A stretch of 52,295 nucleotides of DNA, from positions 1-52,295 of the forward strand of contig NZ_JXUW01000021.1 of assembly GCF_000949255.1 (NCBI RefSeq), read 5' to 3'. The translations under genes and the position numbers were made by a program. The notes beneath the pieces are model-generated. The model searched no databases. It worked only from the letters and a program-made list of their open reading frames with translations, and was not told where the DNA came from. Origin of the DNA: Ferrimicrobium acidiphilum DSM 19497 (GTDB taxonomy: Bacteria > Actinomycetota > Acidimicrobiia > Acidimicrobiales > Acidimicrobiaceae). Each line of letters opens with the position of its first letter. Position 1 is the stretch's first letter. Positions 14,761 to 23,329 of this stretch are shown piece by piece.

Positions 14761-15929
14761 ATAACCCATGGATGATAGGCGAAATTGAGGCTTACCGTGA
14801 GGGTCTATTAAATGTCGTCGTTAAAGATATGCTCGACGTTGAAGGTTGTCCGACCACGTTAGGGTCCAGGCTGGTGGCGGCTACAGCAACGCCGGCCACC
14901 CAAGATAGCTCAGTGGTAGCCAGATTACGAGCGAGTGGAGTGCACCTGCGAGGTAAGGCGAATCTCGTCGAGTTCGCGTTTGGCGTGCACGGCATCAACC
15001 CATGGTATGGGACTCCGCGGAATCCGTTATCCGGCGATCTTCTCCCTGGTGGGTCGTCGTCGGGGTCGGCAGTGGCGGTTGCCTTGGGTGAGGCTGAGGT
15101 CGGTATCGGCACAGACACAGGGGGTTCGATTCGGATACCCGCAGCGTGTTGCGGGGTGATCGGACTGAAGCCTACCTATGGCCTGATCGACGAGACTGGT
15201 TGTGCACCGTTGGCGTTAAGTCTTGATACCATTGGAGTGCTAGCACGCACCCTCGCTGATCTCGCGGACGGGTTTTGCGGCATAGGCGGCATGTTGGAGG
15301 GTTCGGTTCCAAGTTGGATTGGACAGGTCAGGGTTGGAGTTCCAGAGTTTGACGATGTCGTCACCGAGGTGCTTCGGGGAATAGATATCCCCATGCATGC
15401 GGTAACCGACATTGACCTAAATGAACTTTGGCGCAATGGCAACACTGTGCTCCTGGTTGAGGCGTATCGACAACTTCATGACTACCTTGGTGAAGCTCAT
15501 CGCCTCGATCCTCGAGGGCTCTCGCGCCTTCGCGGCGCTGAAACGATTACTGATGATGTCTATCTGGAGGCACTTCGATATCGAGATAGCGCACGAGAGC
15601 GCGCCTTTCGATCCTTGGGCATGGGCGAGGGTATAGTCGCCTTGCCCACCATGGCGGTTCAAGTGCCGCAGCTGGCCTCTTTTGATCTGACTTACATGAA
15701 TCGACTGACGTTACCCTTTAACTATCTAGGCTTTCCGGCTCTTGCCCTTCCAGTTCGCGTGGGGCCACCAGCTCTCCAGGGGGAAGGGGCCGATGGCATG
15801 GTTCCATTCTCGTTGCAGCTAGTTGCGGTTGATCATCGAGAGTCACAGCTACTGACGGTTGCCAAGAAGATATACGAACGCTACGGCACCTACCATGCGG
15901 ACTTGGGTACGACCGGCGTTCAGCACTAA
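14757..15929 (+). CDS. Amidase signature family enzyme
   Basis: A 390-residue amidase with the Ser-cisSer-Lys triad visible: Lys23 in VVVKDMLDVEG, the cis-Ser in PGGSSSGSAVAVA and the nucleophile Ser in GTDTGGSIRIPAACCGVIGLKPTYG. It hydrolyses a C-N bond of an amide. It is shorter than GatA (about 480 residues) and lacks GatB/GatC neighbours, so it is more likely a catabolic or AtzF-like amidase than part of tRNA amidation. GTG 14757 overlaps the hydrolase stop as GTGA. It precedes the aldehyde dehydrogenase by 61 bp, so the pair could act in one degradative route (amide to acid, aldehyde to acid), which is inference. Confidence 0.9.
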   Translation: MNNPWMIGEIEAYREGLLNVVVKDMLDVEGCPTTLGSRLVAATATPATQDSSVVARLRASGVHLRGKANLVEFAFGVHGINPWYGTPRNPLSGDLLPGGSSSGSAVAVALGEAEVGIGTDTGGSIRIPAACCGVIGLKPTYGLIDETGCAPLALSLDTIGVLARTLADLADGFCGIGGMLEGSVPSWIGQVRVGVPEFDDVVTEVLRGIDIPMHAVTDIDLNELWRNGNTVLLVEAYRQLHDYLGEAHRLDPRGLSRLRGAETITDDVYLEALRYRDSARERAFRSLGMGEGIVALPTMAVQVPQLASFDLTYMNRLTLPFNYLGFPALALPVRVGPPALQGEGADGMVPFSLQLVAVDHRESQLLTVAKKIYERYGTYHADLGTTGVQH

Positions 15930-15990
15930 CCTAGTCGTTGGTCAGGCGTAGGTTTAATTTTCGCGTCGCGTTGAGAAGGAGGTCGGCACG

Positions 15991-17559
15991 GTGATCAGGC
16001 TGCAGCATCTCTTGGGCGGCAGGTGGGTAGATGGCGAGGGTGAAGGCACGCTGCTGCGGGATCCAGCAACAGCTATTCCTATAGCGTCCACGTCGGCCGT
16101 TGGGATTGATGTTGCAGAGCCAATCGATTGGGCTCGTCGTGTGGGCGGTGCTCAGCTGCGGGCGATGACGTTTGTCGAGCGCGCAGAGCTCCTATCGAGT
16201 TTTGCAGACAAGCTTCGCGAACAGCGTCCTTCCTATTATGACGCTGTTCTCGCGAACATGGGAGCTAATAAGCGCGACGCAGCATACGACATTGACGGGG
16301 CGATCGCGGTGCTTCGCTACTACGCGAGCCTTGGTCGAGTCCTGGGTGATCGGCGTACTCTGATGGAGCCAGGTACTGATCAGATGACGCGTTCAGAGGA
16401 TTTCCGGGTAGCTCATCTGTTGACGCCTCGACATGGCATAGCCATCGGCATTAACGCCTTTAACTTTCCCGCTTGGGGCATGTTCGAGAAGGTGGCTACA
16501 GCGACACTGGCGGGGATGCCATCGTTAGCCAAGCCAGCCACTCAGACGGCGTTGGTCGCCTATCTCATGGTGCGTGATCTCTACGATGCGAATTTGGTTC
16601 CTGAAGGCGTGCTGTCGCTTTTGACCGCTGGCGGACGCGAGCTAGTGGAGCTGGTAGAGGAGGAGGACACACTTGCCTTCACCGGTTCTGCGGACACGGC
16701 ACTGATGCTCCGATCGAATCGAACACTACTCGCTCGAGGAGCTCGTTTCAATGCAGAGGCGGACTCCTTGAATGCGATCCTGGCCCTCCCTGACCTTAGC
16801 GAGTCATCCCCTTCCGTTGATAGCTTGATTGATTCTGTCCTTACTGAGATGACGATAAAGGCCGGTCAGAAGTGCACCGCCATTCGGCGGGTCGTCGTGC
16901 CTCTGCATCTAGTCGAATCGGTGACCGACAGGCTCGTGGCCAGGTTGAGCTCTTTGAAGATAGGTGATGCTCGGAATCCGAGCGTTGATATGGGTCCTCT
17001 TGTCTCGCGCTCTCAGCAGGAGGCAGTTATTGCAGGGGCGGCGTTGTTGGCGCAGGAGGGCAAAACCGTTCTTGGAGGTGCCGGATCGATCAAGTTTGTC
17101 GATGTCGATCCTCAGGTTGCCGCGGTTGTGGCTCCGACGCTTATCCAAATCAGCGAGCCAGGTTCTGCAAAGCTCGTTCATGAGCTCGAAGTTTTCGGTC
17201 CCTGTGTGGCAGTGATTGGATATCGAGGGTTGGACGAGGGTATCGATCTGGTCAGGAGAGGTCGTGGTTCGTTGGTTGCTACTGTCGTCACCGATGACGA
17301 TGCCGCTTTCGCCCAAAGCGCATTATCCTTAGGCTCACTACACGGGCGAATCGCACATCTAACCCATGATGGCGCGGCTGATAATCCTGGCCATGGCGTG
17401 GTTATGCCTCAAGGTATTCATGGCGGTCCCGGTAGGGCTGGAGGCGGCGAGGAGCTTGGGGGCCTACGGGCGCTGAATTTTTACCATCAACGCACTGCTA
17501 TTCAAGCGCGAGTTCCGGTTCTGGAGGCGCTACGCAAGCTTTCGGCGGAGCTTGGCTGA
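15991..17559 (+). CDS. Aldehyde dehydrogenase, PaaZ/BoxD-like
   Basis: A 522-residue ALDH-superfamily enzyme resembling the dehydrogenase half of PaaZ and BoxD, which oxidise semialdehyde-CoA intermediates in aerobic phenylacetate or benzoate degradation. Visible motifs: NAFNFPAWGMFEKVATATLAG (cofactor region), TGSADTA, NAEADSLNA with the general base Glu, and AGQKCTAIRR with the catalytic Cys. The C-terminal MPQGIHGGPGRAGGGEELGG and LNFYHQRTAIQ are characteristic of this subgroup. The MaoC-like hydratase domain of full PaaZ is absent, as in BoxD. GTG 15991 follows AAGGAGG at 15975-15981. A broken TnpB element begins just after the stop, separating it from the mycofactocin locus. Confidence 0.9.
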   Translation: MIRLQHLLGGRWVDGEGEGTLLRDPATAIPIASTSAVGIDVAEPIDWARRVGGAQLRAMTFVERAELLSSFADKLREQRPSYYDAVLANMGANKRDAAYDIDGAIAVLRYYASLGRVLGDRRTLMEPGTDQMTRSEDFRVAHLLTPRHGIAIGINAFNFPAWGMFEKVATATLAGMPSLAKPATQTALVAYLMVRDLYDANLVPEGVLSLLTAGGRELVELVEEEDTLAFTGSADTALMLRSNRTLLARGARFNAEADSLNAILALPDLSESSPSVDSLIDSVLTEMTIKAGQKCTAIRRVVVPLHLVESVTDRLVARLSSLKIGDARNPSVDMGPLVSRSQQEAVIAGAALLAQEGKTVLGGAGSIKFVDVDPQVAAVVAPTLIQISEPGSAKLVHELEVFGPCVAVIGYRGLDEGIDLVRRGRGSLVATVVTDDDAAFAQSALSLGSLHGRIAHLTHDGAADNPGHGVVMPQGIHGGPGRAGGGEELGGLRALNFYHQRTAIQARVPVLEALRKLSAELG

Positions 17560-17561
17560 CC

Positions 17562-18550
17562 AAACCGGAGCGCAAAGCCCCGTCTGTAAGGGCTGGGTAG
17601 AGCGACCTCGATTACGTCCCAAAGTCAAGTCTGTCAGACTCCCTACCAATACTATGAGTATTCGTGAGCGACTTTATCCACAAGAAGAGGAGTTATCCGT
17701 TCTCGTGCGTCACTGCTCCGATACTCGCTATGTCTGGAATCTAGCACTTGAACAACGCAACTCATGGAGACGCCGACGATCACAGAGGATCACCACCCAT
17801 TCTCAAGATGCTAGAACTCGCCAAAGTTCGTAAGCTAACTTGGCTCAAAGAAGGCTCGTCCACAATTCAACAACAGGCTCTTCGAGACCTAAATCAAGCA
17901 TTTCAAAACTGGTGGAAACGACCAGACCATTTCGGGCACCCCATTTGGCCTAAAGCCGGTATCAATGAAGGCTTTGCCATACGGGATCTGTCCGTTCGAC
18001 GGCTCAACCGCAAGTGGGGCCAGGTTCTTGTCCTTAAGTGTGGGTGGGTTAAGTTCCGCGTCACCCGTGAGTGGCGTGATATAGAGACAGCGTTGTCCGC
18101 ACGAGTTACCAAAGATCGCGCCGGACGATGGTTTGTGAGCTTCACCCGTCTAGCTCCACAGATTGAACGCGAGCCTACCGGCGAGATAGTCGGCCTGGAC
18201 ATGGGTGTCACTCATACGGTGGCTACGTCCAAGGGCAAGTTTCTCGATATGAAACTACTCACCAACCGAGAGCGCCAACCTAAGAGGCGACTACAACGCA
18301 AACTAGCTAGACAGACCAAAGGCTCCAACCGTCGTAATGCTACAAAGCTATCAATGCCATAACCCCAGTAGAAATCATCGCTATCAACCCTGCATACACG
18401 AGCCTACGTTGTTCTAGGGTAGGTGTGATCCAAGGACGTGGAGGGACATCGTACGCTAACAAGCACCCAGACCCAGTGAAACGTCAACCAGCCGAAGCTG
18501 CGTGAGCAGCCTAGGAAGCCCCGTCCGTAAGGGCGGGGAGGATGTCACGG
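17562..18550 (+). mobile_element. TnpB-only IS200/IS605-like element, inactivated
   Basis: The element runs from just after the ALDH stop to about 30 bp before mftA. Almost the same hairpin occurs near each end: GCCCCGTCTGTAAGGGCTGGG (17577-17597) and GCCCCGTCCGTAAGGGCGGGG (18518-18538), the second followed by AGGATGTCAC. Such right-end hairpins form the 3' scaffold of omega RNAs, whose guide is the flanking host DNA. No tnpA is present. The copy at 7.66-8.16 kb shares both ends. Confidence 0.75.
17655..18510 (+). pseudogene. tnpB: tnpB (OMEGA nuclease), frameshifted and internally deleted
   Basis: TnpB is an RNA-guided nuclease ancestral to Cas12. The first frame gives MSIRERLYPQEEELSVLVRHC...TRYVWNLALEQRN. 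After a shift near 17800 the frame gives LAKVRKLTWLKEG, IQQQALRDLNQAFQNWW, the beta-barrel region and the RuvC-I block EIVGLDMGVTHTVAT with its catalytic Asp. After GSNRRNATK the next recognisable segment is VEIIAINPAYTSLRCS in another frame, so the RuvC-II Glu region is deleted. The zinc ribbon is also incomplete. The protein is not functional. Confidence 0.85.
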
Positions 18551-18581
18551 TAGCCATGATTGTGCCCTAAACTAACTAGTC

Positions 18582-18716
18582 ATGGGTGAGGAGAGCATTA
18601 TCGGCGCCGCCCAGGATCAGGCTTGCGAGCACGATCCTGATTCGCAGATTCCTGTTGAGAGTCCGACTATCGCTATCGAGATTATCGATATTGATGGGAT
18701 CTGTGGCGTCTACTAA
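18582..18716 (+). CDS. mftA: Mycofactocin precursor peptide MftA
   Basis: A 44-codon gene ending in IEIIDIDGICGVY-stop. Mycofactocin precursors end in IDG-x-CGVY, where MftC oxidatively decarboxylates the final Tyr and cross-links it to Val, giving the redox cofactor after MftE cleavage and MftD oxidation. Here Met of the usual IDGMCGVY is Ile. The N-terminal leader is acidic and polar and has one extra Cys at residue 15. ATG 18582 is the first suitable start; no strong Shine-Dalgarno lies upstream, perhaps because the TnpB element has cut into the leader. mftB begins inside its 3' end in another frame. The gene is short enough to be missed by many gene callers. Confidence 0.93.
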   Translation: MGEESIIGAAQDQACEHDPDSQIPVESPTIAIEIIDIDGICGVY

Positions 18717-19059
18717 GAAAAGAGTCGGAGATATAAGTGCGCCGACGCCTTGCCTCAGCGAGTTGCGACTGCGGTGGTCTGCTGACGTTCAGATTCGTCG
18801 CGAGCGTTTTGGAGCTGTAGCCTACCACAACAAGGTGCAACGCTTGATGCTGATACAGTCGGTGGTGGTGACACGGGTGGCCGATCTACTCCGCGGTAAG
18901 GAACCAGCCTGGCATGAGCTTGCTCCTCTTGGTTGCGACCGCGATGAACTCGAACAGCTGTTGATTCAGCTCTACAAGGAGGCGATAGTGGAGATCGTCG
19001 AGGAGGCAGATACTTTGATGGAGACATCTGTTCATCTGGCTGAGGATGTGCTTGGGTGA
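18694..19059 (+). CDS. mftB: Mycofactocin peptide chaperone MftB
   Basis: A protein of about 121 residues that binds the MftA leader and presents it to MftC; it is a RiPP recognition element (PqqD-like fold). The pattern ELRLRWSADVQIRRERFGAVAYHNKVQRLMLIQS matches the beta-strand core of MftB, followed by a helical part (VADLLRGKEPAW...LEQLLIQLYKEAIVEIV). The frame is open further upstream, but the family start and mftA coordinates indicate ATG 18694 or GTG 18703, both overlapping the mftA end. Its stop overlaps the mftC start (GTGA). The C-terminal tail LMETSVHLAEDVLG is longer than I expect for the family. Confidence 0.85.
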   Translation: MGSVASTKKRVGDISAPTPCLSELRLRWSADVQIRRERFGAVAYHNKVQRLMLIQSVVVTRVADLLRGKEPAWHELAPLGCDRDELEQLLIQLYKEAIVEIVEEADTLMETSVHLAEDVLG

Positions 19060-20246
19060 ACATGTTGCGTGACTCCCTGATCGAGGGGTTGTCGTCACCG
19101 CTCTGCCTTACTTGGGAGCTCACGTGGGCCTGCAACCTCTCATGCCGGCATTGCCTTTCGGCATCTGGAGTGTCAGACCCTCGTGAACTCGACTTCGCTG
19201 CCTGTCAGAAGTTACTCGATGATCTCCACGATATGCAGGTGTTCTACCTGAATATCGGGGGTGGGGAGCCGATGATGCACCCGCAATTTTTCGATATTAT
19301 CGAGTACGCGGACTCCTTGGGTATCGGGGTCAAGTTTTCGACAAATGGCACCCGTCTAACTAGATCGGCGGCTCAACGGATCGCAGCGTTGACTTACTGC
19401 AATGTTCAGGTATCTCTCGATGGAGCCACGGCAGAGGTCAATGATGCTATTCGGGGAGTAGGGAGTTTTGACCGTGCCTTATGGGCTCTAACGAACCTTG
19501 CTGAGGTGGGTGTCCAGGGCACCAAGATCTCCGTAGTAGTGACGAGGGGGTCGATCGATCAACTCGATGATTTACGTGCTCTTGCCGACCGATTCGGAGC
19601 ACAGCTTCGTCTGACTCGCCTTCGACCCTCTGGTAGGGCCCAGGACTGCTATGAAGAGCTAGCTCTTACCGATGATGAGCAGCGAGTGTTGTATGACTAC
19701 CTGATAGCTCATCCGGAGATTCAGACGGCCGATTCCTTTTTCCACCTAAACCCCCTTGGGGCTTCGCTTCCTGGCCTCAATTTTTGTGGTGCAGGGAGGG
19801 TCGTCTGCCTGATAGACCCTGTAGGCGATGTGTACGCATGCCCATTTACGATCCATCCCGACTTTCTTGCAGGGTCGGTACGCAGCGATCGATTCGCAGA
19901 CATCTGGCGAGAGTCAGAACTCTTCCGAACGCTTCGTGCGCAACCGCCGGCGCTCGGTTGCCACGGATGTAACGCCTATGCACGTTGCCACGGTGGTTGT
20001 CTGGCGGCAAAATTCTTTACCGGACGTTCCTTAGAGGGAGCCGATCCTTCGTGTATCCGTTCGGTGAGCAACCCAGTAACCTTCACACCAACACGGAATA
20101 CGACTGATCACACTCGCCGGATACGGAGAGGCAGAGCCGGACTCCAGGTTGCGGACGGCGACGCTACCCGGATAGGGCGGGCAGTTCCCAGTGACGACAT
20201 CGGTGTTGGTCTGCGTGCTCAGAACACCTCCGTTGGTAGTGTCTGA
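19056..20246 (+). CDS. mftC: Mycofactocin radical SAM maturase MftC
   Basis: A 396-residue radical SAM/SPASM enzyme. The SAM cluster motif CNLSCRHC (Cys26, 30, 33) is followed by GGGEPMMHPQFFDII and STNGTRL. The SPASM region near residues 245-345 has several Cys in GLNFCGAGRVVCLIDPVGDVYACPF and LGCHGCNAYARCHGGCLAAKFFTG for auxiliary clusters. MftC decarboxylates the C-terminal Tyr of MftA and forms the Val-Tyr bond. The last 50 residues are polar, similar in length to tails in mycobacterial MftC. GTG 19056 overlaps mftB; ATG 19062 is an alternative. The short gap to the diguanylate cyclase gene suggests continued transcription. Confidence 0.93.
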   Translation: MNMLRDSLIEGLSSPLCLTWELTWACNLSCRHCLSASGVSDPRELDFAACQKLLDDLHDMQVFYLNIGGGEPMMHPQFFDIIEYADSLGIGVKFSTNGTRLTRSAAQRIAALTYCNVQVSLDGATAEVNDAIRGVGSFDRALWALTNLAEVGVQGTKISVVVTRGSIDQLDDLRALADRFGAQLRLTRLRPSGRAQDCYEELALTDDEQRVLYDYLIAHPEIQTADSFFHLNPLGASLPGLNFCGAGRVVCLIDPVGDVYACPFTIHPDFLAGSVRSDRFADIWRESELFRTLRAQPPALGCHGCNAYARCHGGCLAAKFFTGRSLEGADPSCIRSVSNPVTFTPTRNTTDHTRRIRRGRAGLQVADGDATRIGRAVPSDDIGVGLRAQNTSVGSV

Positions 20247-20321
20247 TGCTCGGACTAGTACGTTTGTAAGGTTCGACTTAAGCGAGGTGAGTATTCGCCC
20301 GATCCTACGTCGAGGGAATTG

Positions 20322-22007
20322 ATGGATATGCATACAGTTACAGACGAGCTCTCGGATCTTGAGGGCAGGTTGCAGAAGGTGCTGAGTGTCGCTCGGGATC
20401 TAAGTGTATTCACCGATCGTAACGAACTCTTGCGTAAAATTACCCAAACGAATTCAGAGGTGCTCGGTTTTGGTGCAACCTCTATTGCAATATTGGACGG
20501 AGACGGTCGCTTTCGCGTGAAGGCGATGACCAGCCTTCGTGGCGATTTGACGATGGATGACTTCAATGATTACTCTATGCCCTTTGAAGAGCTGGAACGG
20601 TTATTGCGGGTCGCGAAGCCGATTGGCGACATCTACTGGGTCGATGGTTCGGAACCAATTCTTGCCGAGATGGAGGAACGTGGGTCGGTGATCGCGACTA
20701 CTCCGACGGTCGAGTCAAGCCACTGGCATCCGCGTTCGTTGTTGATAGCTCCGCTCTATCGACCACCAGCGGAGGTATTCGGTGTCGTTTTCCCAGATGA
20801 TCCTCTGGATGGTATGGTTCCGACCCTGGAGAGGGCGATGCTCATCGCGACACTGGCACACTTTGCCTCGCTTGCGATTCAGCTGCACGAGAACCGGAGC
20901 TATGCAGAGGCTCAGCTAAGGATTCTTACCGCTCAGCGTGAACGCTTGAGTGAGCTATTTCGAGCGAGCAACGACGTGCAGCGTGCGGGCCAGCTAGAAG
21001 AGATCCTTCAGATGACTGCAGATGCGGTAACCTCGGCGGGCGGTTTTCGCCGGTCTGCTATCTACCTGCGCAGCGATGACAACCTTGAGCTTCGTGTCAC
21101 CTCCGGCATCGATACACGCGAACGCGCACGGCTCCATGAAAATGGTCCTATAGAGCTTGGACAGTTCGCTGAAATTATGCAACCACAGATGCGTCTGTCG
21201 CGTTCTTACCTCTTTGACCATCGTAAATATCCGCTCCCTGACCAGCTCGGCCAGCAGCTGTCGGTTCCAACTCGTAGCCCCGATGAACTGGATGTGGGCA
21301 ACTGGGAACCACAGGACTCATTGACTATCCCAATTATCGAGTCCGGTCAACTGTTGGGTGTGATCTCTGCTGATGAGCCGATAGATGGTCGATTTCCAGA
21401 CCTAGAACAAGTCCAAGCACTTGAGTTCTTCGCAGATCAGGCGGGAATCGCGGTTTCGCAGATGATGCAGTATGACCTTTTACGCGAGCTCGCCGAGACC
21501 GACCCATTGACTGGCCTCATGAACCGCCGAAGCTTCTGGTCGCTCGCCGAGCGACTCGTTGTCAACGCACGTGGCGGAGGTTTTCAGATGGCGGCGATGT
21601 TTATAGACTTAGATCACTTCAAGGCGGTGAACGATCAGTTTGGGCATTCAGCCGGCGATCTCGTGATCAAGGAGGCTGCGGCCAATATCCAGAATCGCCT
21701 TCGTACGCAGGACGTGGTGGCCAGATTCGGTGGCGAGGAGTTCGTGGTGTTCCTGACCGGTGTTGACCAGATTCAAGCGCTTAGTCTTGCTGAGTCGCTC
21801 CGCTTAGTTCTCGCATCGGTGTCGGTGCCGGACGTGGATAGCCATATAACCGCCTCTATTGGGGTTGCGGTGGCTGCTCCGGTCGTTCGCAGGTTCTCGC
21901 CACGGGGGCTCGTTGAGGAGTTACTGCGCCTCGCCGACTCTGCCCTATATGATGCCAAGGCACGCGGACGAAACCGGGTCCAGCTTGGTGGTGTTCTAGA
22001 CTCCTAG
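20322..22007 (+). CDS. GAF-GAF-GGDEF diguanylate cyclase
   Basis: About 561 residues. Two GAF-like sensor domains lie near residues 15-190 and 215-380, joined by a coiled-coil-like helix (ENRSYAEAQLRILTAQRERLSELF). The C-terminal GGDEF domain has DPLTGLMNRRSF, IDLDHFKAVNDQFGHSAGD and the active-site RFGGEEFVVF, with RTQD eight residues upstream forming an RxxD inhibitory site. It should make c-di-GMP and be product-inhibited. There are no membrane segments, so a cytoplasmic ligand or redox signal is likely. ATG 20322 or 20328 follows GAGGGA; TTG 20319 is less likely. It lies 75 bp after mftC on the same strand, an unusual partner for mycofactocin genes. Confidence 0.92.
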   Translation: MDMHTVTDELSDLEGRLQKVLSVARDLSVFTDRNELLRKITQTNSEVLGFGATSIAILDGDGRFRVKAMTSLRGDLTMDDFNDYSMPFEELERLLRVAKPIGDIYWVDGSEPILAEMEERGSVIATTPTVESSHWHPRSLLIAPLYRPPAEVFGVVFPDDPLDGMVPTLERAMLIATLAHFASLAIQLHENRSYAEAQLRILTAQRERLSELFRASNDVQRAGQLEEILQMTADAVTSAGGFRRSAIYLRSDDNLELRVTSGIDTRERARLHENGPIELGQFAEIMQPQMRLSRSYLFDHRKYPLPDQLGQQLSVPTRSPDELDVGNWEPQDSLTIPIIESGQLLGVISADEPIDGRFPDLEQVQALEFFADQAGIAVSQMMQYDLLRELAETDPLTGLMNRRSFWSLAERLVVNARGGGFQMAAMFIDLDHFKAVNDQFGHSAGDLVIKEAAANIQNRLRTQDVVARFGGEEFVVFLTGVDQIQALSLAESLRLVLASVSVPDVDSHITASIGVAVAAPVVRRFSPRGLVEELLRLADSALYDAKARGRNRVQLGGVLDS

Positions 22008-22053
22008 AGGTCAAGCGCGCCCAAGGTGGGTGCAGGGTCAAAAAGGGGTACGT

Positions 22054-23313
22054 ATGAGCAATTTTTGGCATCCGTTCGGACAGCTCTATCAGGCCAGCCA
22101 CGACGCCGTCGTCTTCGATCACGGATCTGGTGTCTACGTTTTCGATGAGGATGGAAGGCGCTATCTCGATGGGACAGCAGCGTTGTGGTACGCCAACATT
22201 GGTCATGGCCGTACAGAGATTGCCGATGCCATAGCCGAGCAGGCGAAGAAGCTAGCGGGTTATTCAACCTTTGGTAACTTCTCGAATCGACCCGCCGAGG
22301 AGCTCGCGGCCTTTCTTTCTGAACGAGCGCCGATGCGCGATGCACAGATCTTCTTTGTGCAGGGTGGTGGAGATGCCGTTGAGACGGCGACCAAGCTCGC
22401 ACGTCGATACCATTTCGAACTCGGACATCCGGAGCGGACCGCTATCATCTCACGGGTAAATGGTTACCATGGGACTTGGGGCTTCGGCACCTCTGTAGGA
22501 GGTATTGATGCCAACCGAGAGGGATTTGGCGCATTGGTGCCAGATACCTATCGCGTTCCCTACGACGATGTAGAGGCAGTTGAGGCAGAGATCGTTCGAC
22601 TCGGCGAGGAGCAGGTAGCAGCGGTGATCGCTGAACCGGTTATCGGTGCGGGTGGTGTCTATCCACCACCTGCTGGGTACTTTGCATCACTTCGCGAGAT
22701 CTGTGACCGACATGGAGTGCTCTTGATAGTTGACTCGGTGATCTGTGGTTTCGGGAGGGTGGGCAGCTGGTTTGGGGTTGAGCGATTCGAGATCTCGCCT
22801 GATCTGATCACCTTCGCTAAAGGGGTGACTAGTGGCTATCTCCCGCTCGGTGGAGTGGCCGTTGCTGGACATGTCGCAGCACCCTTCGCACGCCAAGATT
22901 CACCGGTCTTTCGCCATGGCCCTACCTATGGTGGTCATCCAACCTGTGCTGCTGCTGGCCTAACCAACTGTCGGTTGCTCGAGGGCGAGGGCATACTCGA
23001 GCGAGGCAGCCTGCTCGAGGGAGATCTGTTGGCGGCCCTGAGACCAGCGACGCGGTTCTCCTCCGTCTCTGAAGTCCGTGGTGGCGTTGGGCTGCTAGCG
23101 GCGGTCGAGGTCTCACCTCAGGTGCGTCGAGAGGATCCGAAGGCGGTCGACCGATTGGCTGTAACCGTCCGTCGTAATGGTTTGATCACACGTGTTCTTG
23201 GCCAGGGCTTGGCCTTCTCTCCACCGTTGGTAATCGAACCCTCGCAGATTCAGGAGATTGGCGATATCGTCATGGGTTCGCTGGAGGAGTGGGAGACCAC
23301 AATCAACGTTTAG
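22054..23313 (+). CDS. Class III pyridoxal-phosphate aminotransferase
   Basis: A 419-residue omega-aminotransferase-type enzyme. Motifs: FWHPF...YVFDEDGRRYLDGTAALWYANIGHG at the N-terminus, FFVQGGGDAVETATKLARRYH, NGYHGTWGFGTSVGG, VAAVIAEPVIGAGGVYPPPAGY, LIVDSVICGFGRVG with the PLP Asp, and LITFAKGVTSGYLPLG with the Schiff-base Lys. It transfers an amino group between an omega-amine and a keto acid; the exact substrate is unclear. ATG 22054 has AAAAAGGGG upstream, so the longer frame from 22030 is rejected. It follows the diguanylate cyclase by 46 bp and converges with the SDR. Amine metabolism is a plausible source of electrons for mycofactocin enzymes, which is inference. Confidence 0.9.
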   Translation: MSNFWHPFGQLYQASHDAVVFDHGSGVYVFDEDGRRYLDGTAALWYANIGHGRTEIADAIAEQAKKLAGYSTFGNFSNRPAEELAAFLSERAPMRDAQIFFVQGGGDAVETATKLARRYHFELGHPERTAIISRVNGYHGTWGFGTSVGGIDANREGFGALVPDTYRVPYDDVEAVEAEIVRLGEEQVAAVIAEPVIGAGGVYPPPAGYFASLREICDRHGVLLIVDSVICGFGRVGSWFGVERFEISPDLITFAKGVTSGYLPLGGVAVAGHVAAPFARQDSPVFRHGPTYGGHPTCAAAGLTNCRLLEGEGILERGSLLEGDLLAALRPATRFSSVSEVRGGVGLLAAVEVSPQVRREDPKAVDRLAVTVRRNGLITRVLGQGLAFSPPLVIEPSQIQEIGDIVMGSLEEWETTINV

Positions 23314-23329
23314 GTCCGGGGCGGACTGG

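Noticed and set aside
14757-15929. GatA subunit of the tRNA-dependent amidotransferase
   Set aside because: The protein is about 90 residues too short and there is no gatB or gatC nearby; it is a general amidase.
15991-17559. Full bifunctional PaaZ
   Set aside because: The C-terminal MaoC-like hydratase domain is absent; only the dehydrogenase part is present.
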